Of a stretch of 64,000 nt of DNA, positions 54,283-64,000 are shown in pieces. Where the stretch lies: the NCBI GenBank assembly GCA_032871835.1, contig CM065295.1, positions 64,043,687 to 64,107,686 of the forward strand, in the 5' to 3' direction. The first letter of the stretch is position 1. Every line of letters starts with the position of its first letter. Source of the stretch: Dipteronia dyeriana. Taxonomy: Eukaryota; Streptophyta; Magnoliopsida; Sapindales; Sapindaceae. Below the pieces are notes generated by a model, which ran no database searches, was not told the origin of the DNA, and saw only the letters and a program-made list of their open reading frames with translations. Both the position numbers and the translations under genes were made by a program.

Positions 54283-55403
54283 GAGTAAATTGCACTTAAC
54301 CTCCTGAGGTTTGGTTTCTTGTACATAGAAACAACTTTATTATTAATTAACACTCATATCTCCTGTTAACTATCTTTTATATTTAAAAGACTAAAATACT
54401 CTTGATCCATTAATTAAATTAATAAATAGGTAATTTTACTAAAGTCCCTACTTTTTGACAAAATGTCACTAATTTAAACGTCCTTATCACATTATCAACT
54501 TAAATCTATTGTTTTCTAAAATATATCACTTTAGTCCATTTAACCAAAATACTAACGGTCAATTCTAATTATATGTATAAAAGTACGATTTTACCATTGT
54601 CAAATAATTTATTGGGTTTCAAAAATAAATAATATTAACATGATTTATATTTTTTTTTATAATAAACATTTTTTTTATATTTTCCATTATCCGTGCATTA
54701 GTTTTTTTTTCCTTTTATTTTTATTTTTTTTACAAAAAATTGGATGGATAATGAAACAAACTAATTGATGAATAGTGAAAATATAAAGTGAAAATAAATA
54801 ATAAATTGAAAGTACGATTAAAATAAATTTTATCACGGTTTGTGGGAGCAACTCTCTCTCCGATTGTGAGAGTTGTAGTTCATATCTAATCTCTCATCGA
54901 TAGTGGGAGTAGTATTCAGGGTCGTACTTAACAGATCTTGGCAATAGTTTTTTTTTAAAAAAAATATATTTACTTTAATTTTATATTTTCCATTATCCAT
55001 TGATTAGTTTTTTTAGAAAATAAAATCTTGTTGTTAATTTATATTTACAAATCATTTATTTTTGAAAATCAATAAATCATTTGAAAAGGGTAAAAATGTA
55101 CTTTCATACATATAATTAGAGTTGACCGTTAGTATTTTAGTCAAATGAATTAAAGTGATGTATTTTGGAAAAACAAAGGACTTAAGTTGTTAATATGATA
55201 AAGACATTCAAATAAGTTACATTTTATAAAAAATATGGACATTAGTGAAAATACCTATTTATTAATTTAATTTAGGGATCATGGGTATTTTAGTCTTTTA
55301 AAGGTAAAAGTTAGTCAACAAGGGGTGTGAGTGTCAATTAATAATAAAGTTGTTTCTAAGTGCAAGATGTCAAACCTTAGGGAGGTTGAGTGCAATTTGC
55401 TCT
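54283..55403. mobile_element. Foldback-like element with ~330-bp terminal inverted repeats
   Basis: The left arm starts GAGTAAATTGCACTTAACC, and the right arm in reverse starts AGAGCAAATTGCACTCAACC. The match continues through GAAACAACTTTATTATTAAT, ACTAAAATACTCTTGATCC-type text and ATACTAACGGTCAA. An 8-bp direct repeat AATTTTAA flanks it (54275-54282 and 55404-55411). The centre holds a SINE-like segment. No coding capacity. Confidence 0.75.
54833..54965 (+). repeat. Second copy of the SINE-like repeat
   Basis: GGTTTGTGGGAGCAACTC, GATTGTGAGAGTTGTAGT, then ATAGTGGGAGTAGTATT and an A-rich tail parallel 45950-46113. It lies in the spacer between the two inverted arms of the foldback element. 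Confidence 0.4.
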
Positions 55404-55520
55404 AATTTTAAATTTAAACAAAATGGACGGAGGAGATCTCCCTCATTTGATCTCCTCCATTCATGATTTTATGAAATAAAACAATATATATGATCTTATT
55501 CGTCTATTGATAATTTTTTA

Positions 55521-57802
55521 GGGTAAATCGTATTTTAATCCCGATAGTTTGCTTTAATCTGCGTTTAGTCTACGGTGTTTTTAAATTATAACTTTTAGTC
55601 CTCCGTAACAGAATCGGTCCAAAATGCGTGAAATGACCGAAATGCCCCTAATAAATGATAACCACATTGAGAATACTATTTTACCCTTATAATTTTATAT
55701 GAAATTACAATTTTACCCTTTTTTATTTAAATTTTAAATTATAAATTAAAAATAACAAAAAAAAAATTGATCATCACCTTCTCCACCACACCACCACACC
55801 ACCACCACCATCACCACCCTTTCATCGTCTTCTCCACCAGACCACCATCATGAACAATGATGATTCCACTTTCCAGACCACCCTTAATCTTTACCCAGAT
55901 AATCAATCTTCACATACTTATCTTCATCAATTATCCATCCGAACAACTAACATATACCATCAATCAAAACAGTATATCAACTTCAAAAACCTAAATTCTT
56001 TTCAAACTCAAATATATTCCAATCCAAAACACATTGAAATCCAAAACACAAATTGGCTAACATAAAAACCAAAATAATTCCAAACAAAAAAAGTTAGTAA
56101 ATTTGTTCAAAAGAGTTGGTAGATCTATTCATCTCATCATCAACAACATATATTTATCACCACAAACCTAGAAACAAAAATGAAGAAACGAAATCCAAAT
56201 TTCGAACACTACCATTAACAGAAAAATATCATCTCTATCTCCATCTTTATCTTCTCTTCATCGTTTCTTCATCATACAAACCCAGAACAAATCACTCTCT
56301 CACTCTGTCACTCGTTCATCATTAACATCACTCAAACACCATCATACCATCATACTTTCATACAAATCCAGAACAAAATCAGTTAAAACTCGAACTCAAA
56401 CCCAAAACAAAATCTTACAAACACCGATAAATCTTACAATCTACAAAAAAAAAACCAGATTTGTTTCATAACCAAAAAATGAAACTTGGATTTTTCATCA
56501 CCCAACAACCACCAACCCAAACAAACAACCACCTCCAACTCTAGCCACACCATCTCCATCTCCATCTCCATCCATAACCAAACAAAAACCTGATCGGAAC
56601 CCACCCACCAAATCGAAACCACCCAGATCGAAGTGAGATTTAGATGAGAGAGAAGATAGTGGTCTCAACCAGATCGGAACCCACCCACATTTAAACCAGA
56701 AGAAGTGACGAAGACGATAGCGACCAGAAGAGTGACAACGATCGGAAGCCCGATCGAGTGCCGATCTCTTCTTTCTCAATCACTCTCTCTTCTTCTTCTT
56801 CTTCTTCTTCTTCTTCTTCTTCTTCTTCTTCTTCTTCTTCTTCTCTCTAGGCTTCGAGTGGTTAATAGTGAGTGGTCGGTAGTGGTGGTGAGAGATAGAA
56901 AATAAGATTAATGGGTTTGGATCTGATTGTGAGAGATTAGAGATAAATGGAGATTGAGAGAGAGAGAGAAAGAATGGTGTGGGTGATTCCGGCCTTAAAG
57001 CTTGCTGTTGGACTGTGGCGTTTACAGGTGTCGTACACTGTCACCAGTTGAGGCGAAGAGAGTTTGGATCGGTTAGGGTTTCAGGTGGGAAAAAATTAGA
57101 TATTTTGTTTTGAGTTTTCGTTGGGTTTCAAGATCTGTTTTGTAGGTTTGTTTTAGATGAATATGAATCAAATGTGATGTGGGGTTTCTTTAATTATTTA
57201 ATTGACGTGATTTGTGTTGTATTTGGCTATGATTATGCAATTTTATTACTCTGATGACTTTGTTGATAATCATATTTAGCTAAATTTTGAAGATTGATAT
57301 TTTCAATATTTTGTGTGTAAAAGCAAAATTGTAGATCAAGAGAGGGATTTCAGTTTGAATTCTTTAATTGATGATGTTTTGGGTTTGTGATTTCTGGAAA
57401 TTTTGATGATGTTCATTTTTAATTTTTTGTTTTAATTTATTTTTAATTTTTTAATTTTTGTTTTTAAAAGTTTAATTTAAAAAAGTTTAATTTCTATTTT
57501 TTTATGTTTTAAATTATTTGTAATATTAATTATTTTAATATATTTTTTAATTTTTTTATATTCTTACATTATTAAATACCATTATTACCCTTAATTATGA
57601 AAAGCTTCTAGAAACTGATTCATAAATTTACCTATTTACCCTCGTTGACTTAACAGAAGTCAATGAAACCCTAACGGAATTGGACGGTAGGGACTACAAT
57701 CCAAATTGTCAGAATAAGTATGGACTAAAAGTTACAATTAAAAAAAACCGTAGACTAAACATAGATTAAGACAAACTACAGAGACGAAAATACTATTTAC
57801 CC
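55521..57802. mobile_element. Long-TIR Mutator-like non-autonomous element
   Basis: The left end GGGTAAATCGTATTTTAATC and the reversed right end GGGTAAATAGTATTTTCGTC are inverted repeats that continue for about 100 bp (AATCTGCGTTTAGTCTACGG against AATCTATGTTTAGTCTACGG). The flanking 9-mers AATTTTTTA and ATTTTTGTA are similar but not identical. The interior holds a (TTC)n run (about 56786-56846) and ACCACCAC/ATCTCC simple repeats. Its TIR text (TTTAGTCC, TTGACTTCTGTTA) resembles the element at 37702. Confidence 0.7.
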
Positions 57803-57991
57803 ATTTTTGTATTATTGTTATCAATCCTATTGTTGGGAATTATTGCTTTGAGAATTAAAAATGTCTTGTTCAACTCTCCAAGCTCGGGATCAGACATTTT
57901 TATATTTTTCCTTTATAAAAAAAAACCTCACCAAATCGATGTTCTTAGAAGCCACCGTCAACGCCGCTCCTTCCAACGAGCTCGAGCCTTA

Positions 57992-58408
57992 GGTGACGTT
58001 TGGTTACAGTTATGGAATGATGATGGGAATAGAAATTAGAATGGAAAGAAATGGAAAGCTGATTTCATTTTTTGGTTAAGACTTTATAATCAATATCTGA
58101 ACCAGTATTATTTTGTTTGGTTAACAACTGAATGGAATGGAATTAACTGTATTTTGACCAAAATATCCCTAATTCCAAAATATTTATAATAACATGATAT
58201 ATTATGGATAATAATAATAATAAAAATAAAATATGAAAGTATATATAATATTATATTTATGTTTGATATTATATAAATTATTATAACATAAAACATAATA
58301 TATATATATATATATATAATATTATATAATAGTATGATATATATAATATATATAATGTAATATATAATATGTAGTACTTAGATATATATATATATATATA
58401 TATTAGTA

Positions 58409-58452
<44 letters not shown>

Positions 58453-58672
58453 ATAATATATTATTTTTTGAAATGGGGGTATTTTTGGAATATAGTTGGG
58501 GCATAAAGGAGGGTTGTTTTTTGAAGAGAAAATGTGTTAATGGAATGAATGGACATTCCATTGGTTTTTGGATGGAATGCCCACGTTGGAATCTCCATTC
58601 TATTGCATTTTAACAAACCAAATGAATGGAATGACTTTCATTCCATTCCATTCTATCCAACCAAACATGACC
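57992..58672. mobile_element. Tourist-like (PIF/Harbinger) MITE
   Basis: 681 bp with TIRs GGTGACGTTTGGTTACAG and, reversed from the right, GGTCATGTTTGGTTGGAT. TSD is TTA (57989-57991 and 58673-58675). Subterminal GGAATG/CATTCC words recur on both sides. The core has long TA microsatellites (58295-58450). No transposase. Confidence 0.85.
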
Positions 58673-58675
58673 TTA

Positions 58676-59755
58676 GTGTCCAGAATACGCATTGTTAATC
58701 CCTCAACTGCACAAATCAATTATATCATAACCATCTCTTCACCATCTTCATCAAAAAAACTTCTTTTTGAATTTTGTCTTGAAATCTCATTTATTATTAA
58801 AAATCACGTGATTTGAATGGAATCCTACTGATGATTTCAAATTGAGTATATTTATGGTTTGTTGGTTTATGATTCCACTGATGATTGTGTTTTGATGTTA
58901 AACTTAAAATCTTGTTATTTTTTCATGATTGTGGGTCCAAGTCCAACTTTGAGTCTATCACTGACGTATTTGAGATCCGTTCTCCGTTTCTTTTTTAAAA
59001 AAATTCTTTTATTCTTTTTTCTAAATTTTTTATTTTATATATTTTTGTCTTTTAAAAGTTTTTATTTGAAAATTTTATAGTTAAAAGTTGAGAGAAGTTT
59101 TTTTAACCGAATGAAATTTGTGAAATTCAATTCTAACCAATGTGGTAAAAATTTATTTTTAACCAACCTGAGTTGTAAAAAGACTATGTTATCCTTAATG
59201 AATTGTTAACCTAGTTTTTTTCATTTGTTTTTTATTTTGTCTAACAGAGAGAGAGAGACGAACGGTAACCTCGAACGTGAGAAAAGAAGGCACCACGAGA
59301 GAAATCGTCGTTGTTAGAGAAGTTGCATGAAGAGGGGCCACTGGCATGAAGATGAACTATCTGCCGCGATTACCTTGTTGACGATGAGAAGAAGAATCGA
59401 CTGTCTTGCCTCCCTCGATCTCTACATCATCCCATCCACTGTAGAATCCTGCGTGAGAGGGTTGTCTATTTTCCATCCACCCTAGCGAGAGGAGAAGATT
59501 CAACCATCAAAGGTTTACTTTGATCTCAATTTTTGTTCGTTATTCGAAATTCAATTGAAAATAATGCATGTTAAAAGGTGATGGTTTTTTTTTTGGGAAT
59601 AACTTGTTATTTGGTCATTTGCACTTGTAATTTGGAGATTATTTTACGGAAATGACAATCTTTGATAGTAATTTACATTCTTGGTGATGGGGTGTGTTTG
59701 GTTTTCTCTGCCACATCTTTGATATTAGTGGCTATTGATATGCATTATTTTAACG
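58676..59755. other. No gene recognised
   Basis: A mostly AT-rich region, with a moderately GC-rich patch at 59245-59510 beginning with (GA)n. No domain-bearing frame or clear TE terminus is visible. Confidence 0.45.
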
Positions 59756-60080
59756 AGGTCAATGCATGTGGAGATTACCAAGTGCATTCAAAAGTGATGC
59801 GTTAGGGGTGGTTAATTTGGTTAATTATGGTAGCAATTGTTTGGCTTATATAAGTTTGGTTAGTAAAGATATTGTTGCTCGTCTTATGTCTGGTATAATT
59901 ACAAGGATTAAGCAAATTCCAAGAGTTGTGAATGCTTTCGCTCATACTTTTGTGAATTGGCTTTGACCAACTATTGGTCATTATAGGTTTTGGCTTGAAA
60001 GTTTTCCCACCTGTTTGGATGAGTGTATTCTAGCGGATTTGTCAAATCAGTTTGTTTGCTTTGGTTTCTTTGAATAAAGT
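59756..60080 (+). pseudogene. Fragment of a plant RNase H-like (RVT_3) domain
   Basis: A 66-codon frame (59766-59966) reads SDALGVVNLVN, then DIVARLMSG and IPRVVNAFAHTFVNWL. This fits the C-terminal half of the RNase H-like domain found at the end of plant LINE ORF2 and related genes (S/D-A, V-x-L-I-N, P-R-x-x-N-x-x-A-H). After a stop the text FWLESFPTCLDECI continues the family's tail. AATAAA follows at about 60075. No RT is adjacent, so it is a LINE 3' scrap or a processed relic. Confidence 0.55.
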
Positions 60081-60272
60081 TGATTCCTTCAAAAAGAAAA
60101 AAGTCAAACAAGAATATTTTTAAGAACCTGAATCAGAGACTGATTGTTTGTATAAGTTTATACTTGTGGTTCATGTTAATTTGGGTTATCTCGGTCGTGC
60201 TCTATTTTTGCAAAGGTCATTATGCCATTTCTGATGATAATGACAATTAAATGTCATTCTGAGGAGTTGAAG

Positions 60273-61309
60273 GGCCCGTCCTGTAAGCGCTTTTCAGTTG
60301 CTGTTTTTCGAAAATGAAAATAAAAATAAAAATGAAAACAGTATTTTTGTTTTCATTTTCGAATTCTGAAAACGCGTCTGGTAGGTTAACCGAAAACTAT
60401 CAAAAATTGAAATATCAATTTTAGTATTTTATTTAATATTATTACAACTATAAACAAATTGATTAAATAATTAACCAATATAATTTTTGTATTGTAATTT
60501 TTAAATTAAAAAAAAGTAATACATCAAAAATTAATTCAAAAAAACATATCAAAAAAATGAATTAATCAAAACTAAACTCTTAAATTATAAATAAATAATT
60601 ATAATATATATATATATATTATTATATAATAAAAATATAATTGTATATATTATATTAATATATATACATATTATAATAATATATTAAATATTATTACATA
60701 TACTATAATTTATATTAAAATAATATATATATTATTATTATATATAAATTAAAAATTATTATATTTTTTATAAATGAAATATTATTATATTTTTTATATT
60801 ATATTTTTATATATAATAAAACATAATATATCACATTATATCCTATATAAATATATAATATTTGATATTATATATATAACATTATATAATATGTTATTAT
60901 ATATTTATAAATAAATAAATAAATATATATATATATCATAATATATATAGTTTTAATATATATACATAATAATAATACATAAATTATTACATATATATTA
61001 TATATATAATATTTTCTTATTATATATAATAATATATATATATATATATTAATATTCTATAATATTATATATTATAATATTATAATATATAATATTATAG
61101 AATATTAATATATAATATATAATAATTATTATTATAATATATATATTACTGTATGAATACTTTTAGTTCTAGTTGGAAATAAATTATTCTGGAATATATA
61201 TATATATATAAGAGGGGCACTTTGGTAATTTAAAAATCTTGTTCCGTCTTGACTTAGTCATACAAATCTTTCACTTTTAACACTGGTTTTGTTTTTGCAG
61301 GACGGGGCT
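60273..61309. mobile_element. R1 AT-rich TIR element, most complete copy
   Basis: The left end GGCCCGTCCTGTAAGCG and right end TTGCAGGACGGGGC form an inverted pair (GCCCGTCCTG against GCCCCGTCCTG). Internal order is CGTCTGGTAGGTTAAC, AACTATCAAAAATT, TA-rich core with CATTATATCCTATATA, TATGAATACTTTTAGTT, AAATTATTCTGGAATAT and GGGGCACTTTGGTAATTT. It serves as reference for the copies at 613-1127 and in 11579-39740. About 1 kb, no coding capacity; superfamily unresolved. Confidence 0.7.
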
Positions 61310-62183
61310 GAACTTTAGACATATCATTTTGAGGAATCGAACTTGAAACCTCAAATCCAAGTATGGTGTGCCTTTACCACTTGACTACGATACTTGATTT
61401 GTTAACAATTGCACAATAATTATATATAACTTTTATGAGTTTGTAGAAATAAAAAAAAAACCTTGTTAGAAAAATTTAAATTTATTCAACTGCTTAAAAT
61501 TTTAATTTCTATGATAGACATATATTTAAAAAATATTAATTGGAACTTTTAATAAAATTATATTTTTTTAAATATATATAGTCGAGTTATGGGCCTATAC
61601 TCTGTAGAAGATTATTGACATCAATTGTAATAAACATGATTTGGAATACAACTCTTACTACATGAGGATATTTCTCTACATGCATATAGTTATTTAATAA
61701 ATAAATGTAATACTCGGATTCCTAATTATTTGGGTAATTGAATTATTAACGTGTTTTTTAGTATGAAAAAGAGAGTGCAAAATAAATAAATAAAAATTAA
61801 ATTATTTTTTTGAATTTTTTAGAAATAAATGATTTAAAAATAAATTTATTAAATTTAAAATTTTACTTATTAATTTTTTTTTATAACTTATTTAATAGAT
61901 CAGTTTTAAAGGAAACCAATATCTTTTGTAAAAAAAATCCATATCGGTTTTCTAGAAACCGATGTCTTTTCAAACTGTAATATTTAAGATATCAGTTTTT
62001 TTATGAACCATTATCTTTTGTAAAATAAATTCACATCGATTTTTCCACAAACCGATGTCTTTTCCAACTGCAATATTTAAGACATCAAAATTTTTATTAA
62101 CCGATGTCTAATTTTTTTAAAAAAATCAATTACCAAAAAATTGATGTAAAGCATCGATGTCTTTTAACATTTTTATAGTAGTG
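61310..62183. repeat. CACTA-like terminus with ACCGATGTC subterminal repeats
   Basis: Ends TTTTATAGTAGTG, which reversed is CACTACTATAAAA, a CACTA-type terminus. Words ATCGGTTTT and ACCGATGTCTTTT recur in both orientations over 61900-62165, as expected for subterminal repeats. The other terminus was not found between here and the R1 copy. A tRNA-like scrap (TGCCTTTACCACTTGACTA) lies near 61365. Confidence 0.45.
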
Positions 62184-62340
62184 ATATCTTTTATATTTGT
62201 TACTATGAACCATCTTGTGAAGCTTTTCAGTGTTTTCTTTTACGGGTGCTTCGATAGTTTGTTTGTGCAATTATCAAATTAAAAAAAAAAAGGTTGTTGA
62301 AATAGATTTAACCTACTCACCCCCATCTAGGTTGCTAAAT
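62184..62340. other. Possible copia-LTR scrap
   Basis: Contains AACCTACTCACCCCCATCTAGG, like the C-rich box near the 3' end of copia LTRs (compare 25308-25328). Too short to classify further. Confidence 0.3.
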
Positions 62341-62780
62341 ATCCATATTAGAATATTTCAAATGAACAATAACAGACGAGACTCCCTACTCGCTGGTATT
62401 CGAAACAGAGTTAATCCCAGTTGAGATAGTCCATGCCTCCCCAAGAGTTCAGTTATATCAGCCTAAACAAAATGTGAGCATGTTGGAGGAAAATCTAGAA
62501 GAGACCTAGCGCAAGTGAGAAACATAACCTATCAGCAAAGGGCAGCAAAATACTACAACTCACATGTCCGAATAAGAAGATTCAGCTCAGGGACAAAATC
62601 CTAAGAAGAGTGTCCCCAAATGCGAAGGCAAAACCAGTCGGCTCTTTAGTAGACAAGTGGGAATGATCCTATCAGGTGGTCGGCATAGCTAGGCATGAAG
62701 CATATCGCCTAACACGACCAGAGGGGGGAGAGTTACCCCGACCATGCAACACCCAGTATTTGAAGATTTATTACCCTTGA
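62341..62780 (+). pseudogene. Integrase C-terminal fragment of the third Tat element
   Basis: Broken text EIVHASPRVQLYQPKQNVSM, then TYQRAAKYYNSHVRIRRF, then LPRPCN-like and LKIYYP-like words in shifted frames, matches the last 150 residues of elements 1 and 2. The stop TGA follows at about 62778. Multiple stops and frameshifts. Confidence 0.7.
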
Positions 62781-63289
62781 GGGGTTTTTCTGCATGTCAT
62801 TTCTTATTTAATGTTAAGCATTAGATTATGATGATTTTTTTTTTGATATTTTGATTTCTGCTTTTCTAATCAATTGTTATCTATTAAAATTTTATATCGA
62901 AGTTATCAATAAAATTCCTCACCGAGGGAGAAGTTCTCTAAAGACCAAGAAAAGTGTTCAAAAAGCAAATTTGTCTTTATTTACAAAGACAAACTCATAG
63001 CACCCAAGTTTGCTGACGCCAACAACTACTCGGGGGGCCAAGTGAGAGGGCTAAAATCAAAGTATAAAGATAATGCATACTCACTGAAACTAATTGGGTG
63101 TATAAAAAACAATGTTATCACGCCTTTAGGTATTAGAAATCTGATAGGATACGTGAAGTTGAGTCGGGTTATGTTTTAACACTCTGATTCAGTAAGTCTT
63201 GAGTAACAGATTACTGGGAGACATCTGAAGTCTCAGTGACCTAGTTCTCAGACAAAAGACAAGAGTCTTTAAATGAGATACCATGTAAA

Positions 63290-63660
63290 TGGCATAAAAA
63301 AGAACACTGATTGGCAGACATCGAGATCGATCGAGTACAACCAGTACAGATGAACTCAAATATGATTGGTTAATAAGATAACTTATCAGATCGAATATGA
63401 CCGGTTAATAAGATAACTGATCAGATCAAATATGATCGGTTAATAAGATAACCGATCAGGTCAAATATGATCAGATAATAAGCTAACTGATCATATCAAA
63501 TAGTATCAATTAATGAGAAAACTGAGCAAATTAAACATTGTCGGTTAATAAAATAACTGATCAATTCTAATATGACCAGCTGACGAGATAACTGATCAAG
63601 TCTAGAATGGGCAGCGTAATACACGAAGGATCGACTTGATGACCTACCCAATCAAACTAA
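63290..63660 (+). repeat. Tandem array, GGTTAATAAGATAACTGATCA core, third Tat element
   Basis: About seven units of roughly 45 bp, each with (C/T)GGTTAATAAGATAACTGATCA and an AATATGA word. It shares TTAATAAGATA with the arrays at 19180 and 32640 and lies in the same place downstream of integrase. Confidence 0.8.
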
Positions 63661-63786
63661 GTCAACCGATTCAGTAAAGATACTTGATCAGGTTAGGGCA
63701 ACTAGATGCTCGGCACTAAGTCATTTAAAAAACTCTTACCCAATTTCATTATGTTGTCCATTTTAAGCCAACGAGTTGTTTAAACT

Positions 63787-63920
63787 TAAACATAATTGAT
63801 TGGAGGATGACTAGATAAGTTAAACAAGTTGCTCTTAAGCAAGTTGCTAAGTTTAAAATAATTGTAAAGACAGAGCAACTTGTTTGACTTATCTTGTCAA
63901 CCCCTGATCAATTATGTTTA
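63787..63920. repeat. Inverted repeat able to form a ~48-bp hairpin stem
   Basis: The left arm starts TAAACATAATTGATTGGAGG and ends AAACAAGTTGCTCT. The right arm (63872-63920) is its imperfect reverse complement. The loop is about 37 nt. Confidence 0.75.
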
Positions 63921-64000
63921 CTGTTGTTTTAAACTGAGCAACTTGTCTATTTTCATATCAGCTGCTTCAGCCTTGTCTCACTGCCTTGTTGCATTACTAT

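Larger units (their letters stand above)
62341..64000 (+). mobile_element. Third Tat-like gypsy fragment (integrase end, tandem array)
   Basis: 5'-truncated; it runs off the right edge of the window. It carries the integrase C-terminus, a spacer, a tandem array and a palindromic segment, in the same order as elements 1 and 2 but strongly diverged. No LTR or antisense ORF is visible before the edge. Confidence 0.7.

Noticed and set aside
56498..56905. Frames with poly-Leu or Met-Glu repeats
   Set aside because: They are translations of (TTC)n and (ATCTCC)n simple repeats in a MULE-like element.
61325..61390. tRNA-like text (TCGAACTTGAAACC and TTTACCACTTGACTA)
   Set aside because: It resembles a reverse tRNA 3' half but cannot be folded into a full cloverleaf; at most a SINE or tRNA scrap.

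Overview
The window looks like nuclear DNA of a flowering plant, probably a eudicot. It is AT-rich, has genes with introns, carries a plant-only PLS-class pentatricopeptide-repeat (PPR) gene and a plant nuclear-envelope coiled-coil gene, and the rest is dominated by nested plant transposons. The species cannot be named from sequence alone. I saw no bacterial operon, CRISPR array or rRNA gene, and no convincing tRNA gene.

Gene island (about 1.1-10.6 kb). Two host genes converge. On + is a single-exon 880-residue PPR RNA-editing factor resembling Arabidopsis MEF13 (1199-3841). On - is a four-coding-exon gene for a WPP-domain-interacting tail-anchored protein, WIT1/WIT2-like (4848-9439), with a likely extra intron in its 5' UTR. 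The PPR start codon lies about 70 bp after the end of an AT-rich transposon, and the large WIT intron carries a GAGGCG-palindrome repeat and a short telomere-like run.

Nested retrotransposons (about 10.8-39.7 kb). A hAT-like MITE is followed by AT-rich family 'R1' sequence. R1 is interrupted by two Ty3/gypsy elements of the Tat type: element 1 (12091-23594) and element 2 (25475-37498, TSD ATTGT). Both have the order LTR, gag, protease, RT, RNase H, integrase, tandem array, antisense ORF, LTR. The 3' LTR of element 1 is cut by a copia-type LTR (23595-25361). R1 resumes after each insertion and is broken once more by a Mutator-like element (37702-39395, 10-bp TSD).

TE graveyard (about 40-64 kb). 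A minus-strand gypsy remnant (41580-50861) has been split by a copia 3' fragment and by a CACTA element (45081-48940, TSD ATT), which itself contains a solo LTR (46669-47798, TSD GAACC). Then come a 5'-truncated LINE, a hAT-like MITE, two long-TIR foldback/MULE elements, a Harbinger/Tourist MITE (TSD TTA), an RNase H fragment, a complete R1 copy, a CACTA-like terminus and a third Tat fragment running off the right edge.

The most interesting system is the Tat elements' second, antisense gene. It is convergent to gag-pol, its start is conserved, a TTTAAA box lies 139 bp upstream of the start in both copies, and both copies have two short introns at matching places. Between the converging genes lies a tandem array built on an AATAAGATAC core; a diverged form recurs in the third element. 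All gag-pol copies carry stops and frameshifts, so none here looks autonomous.
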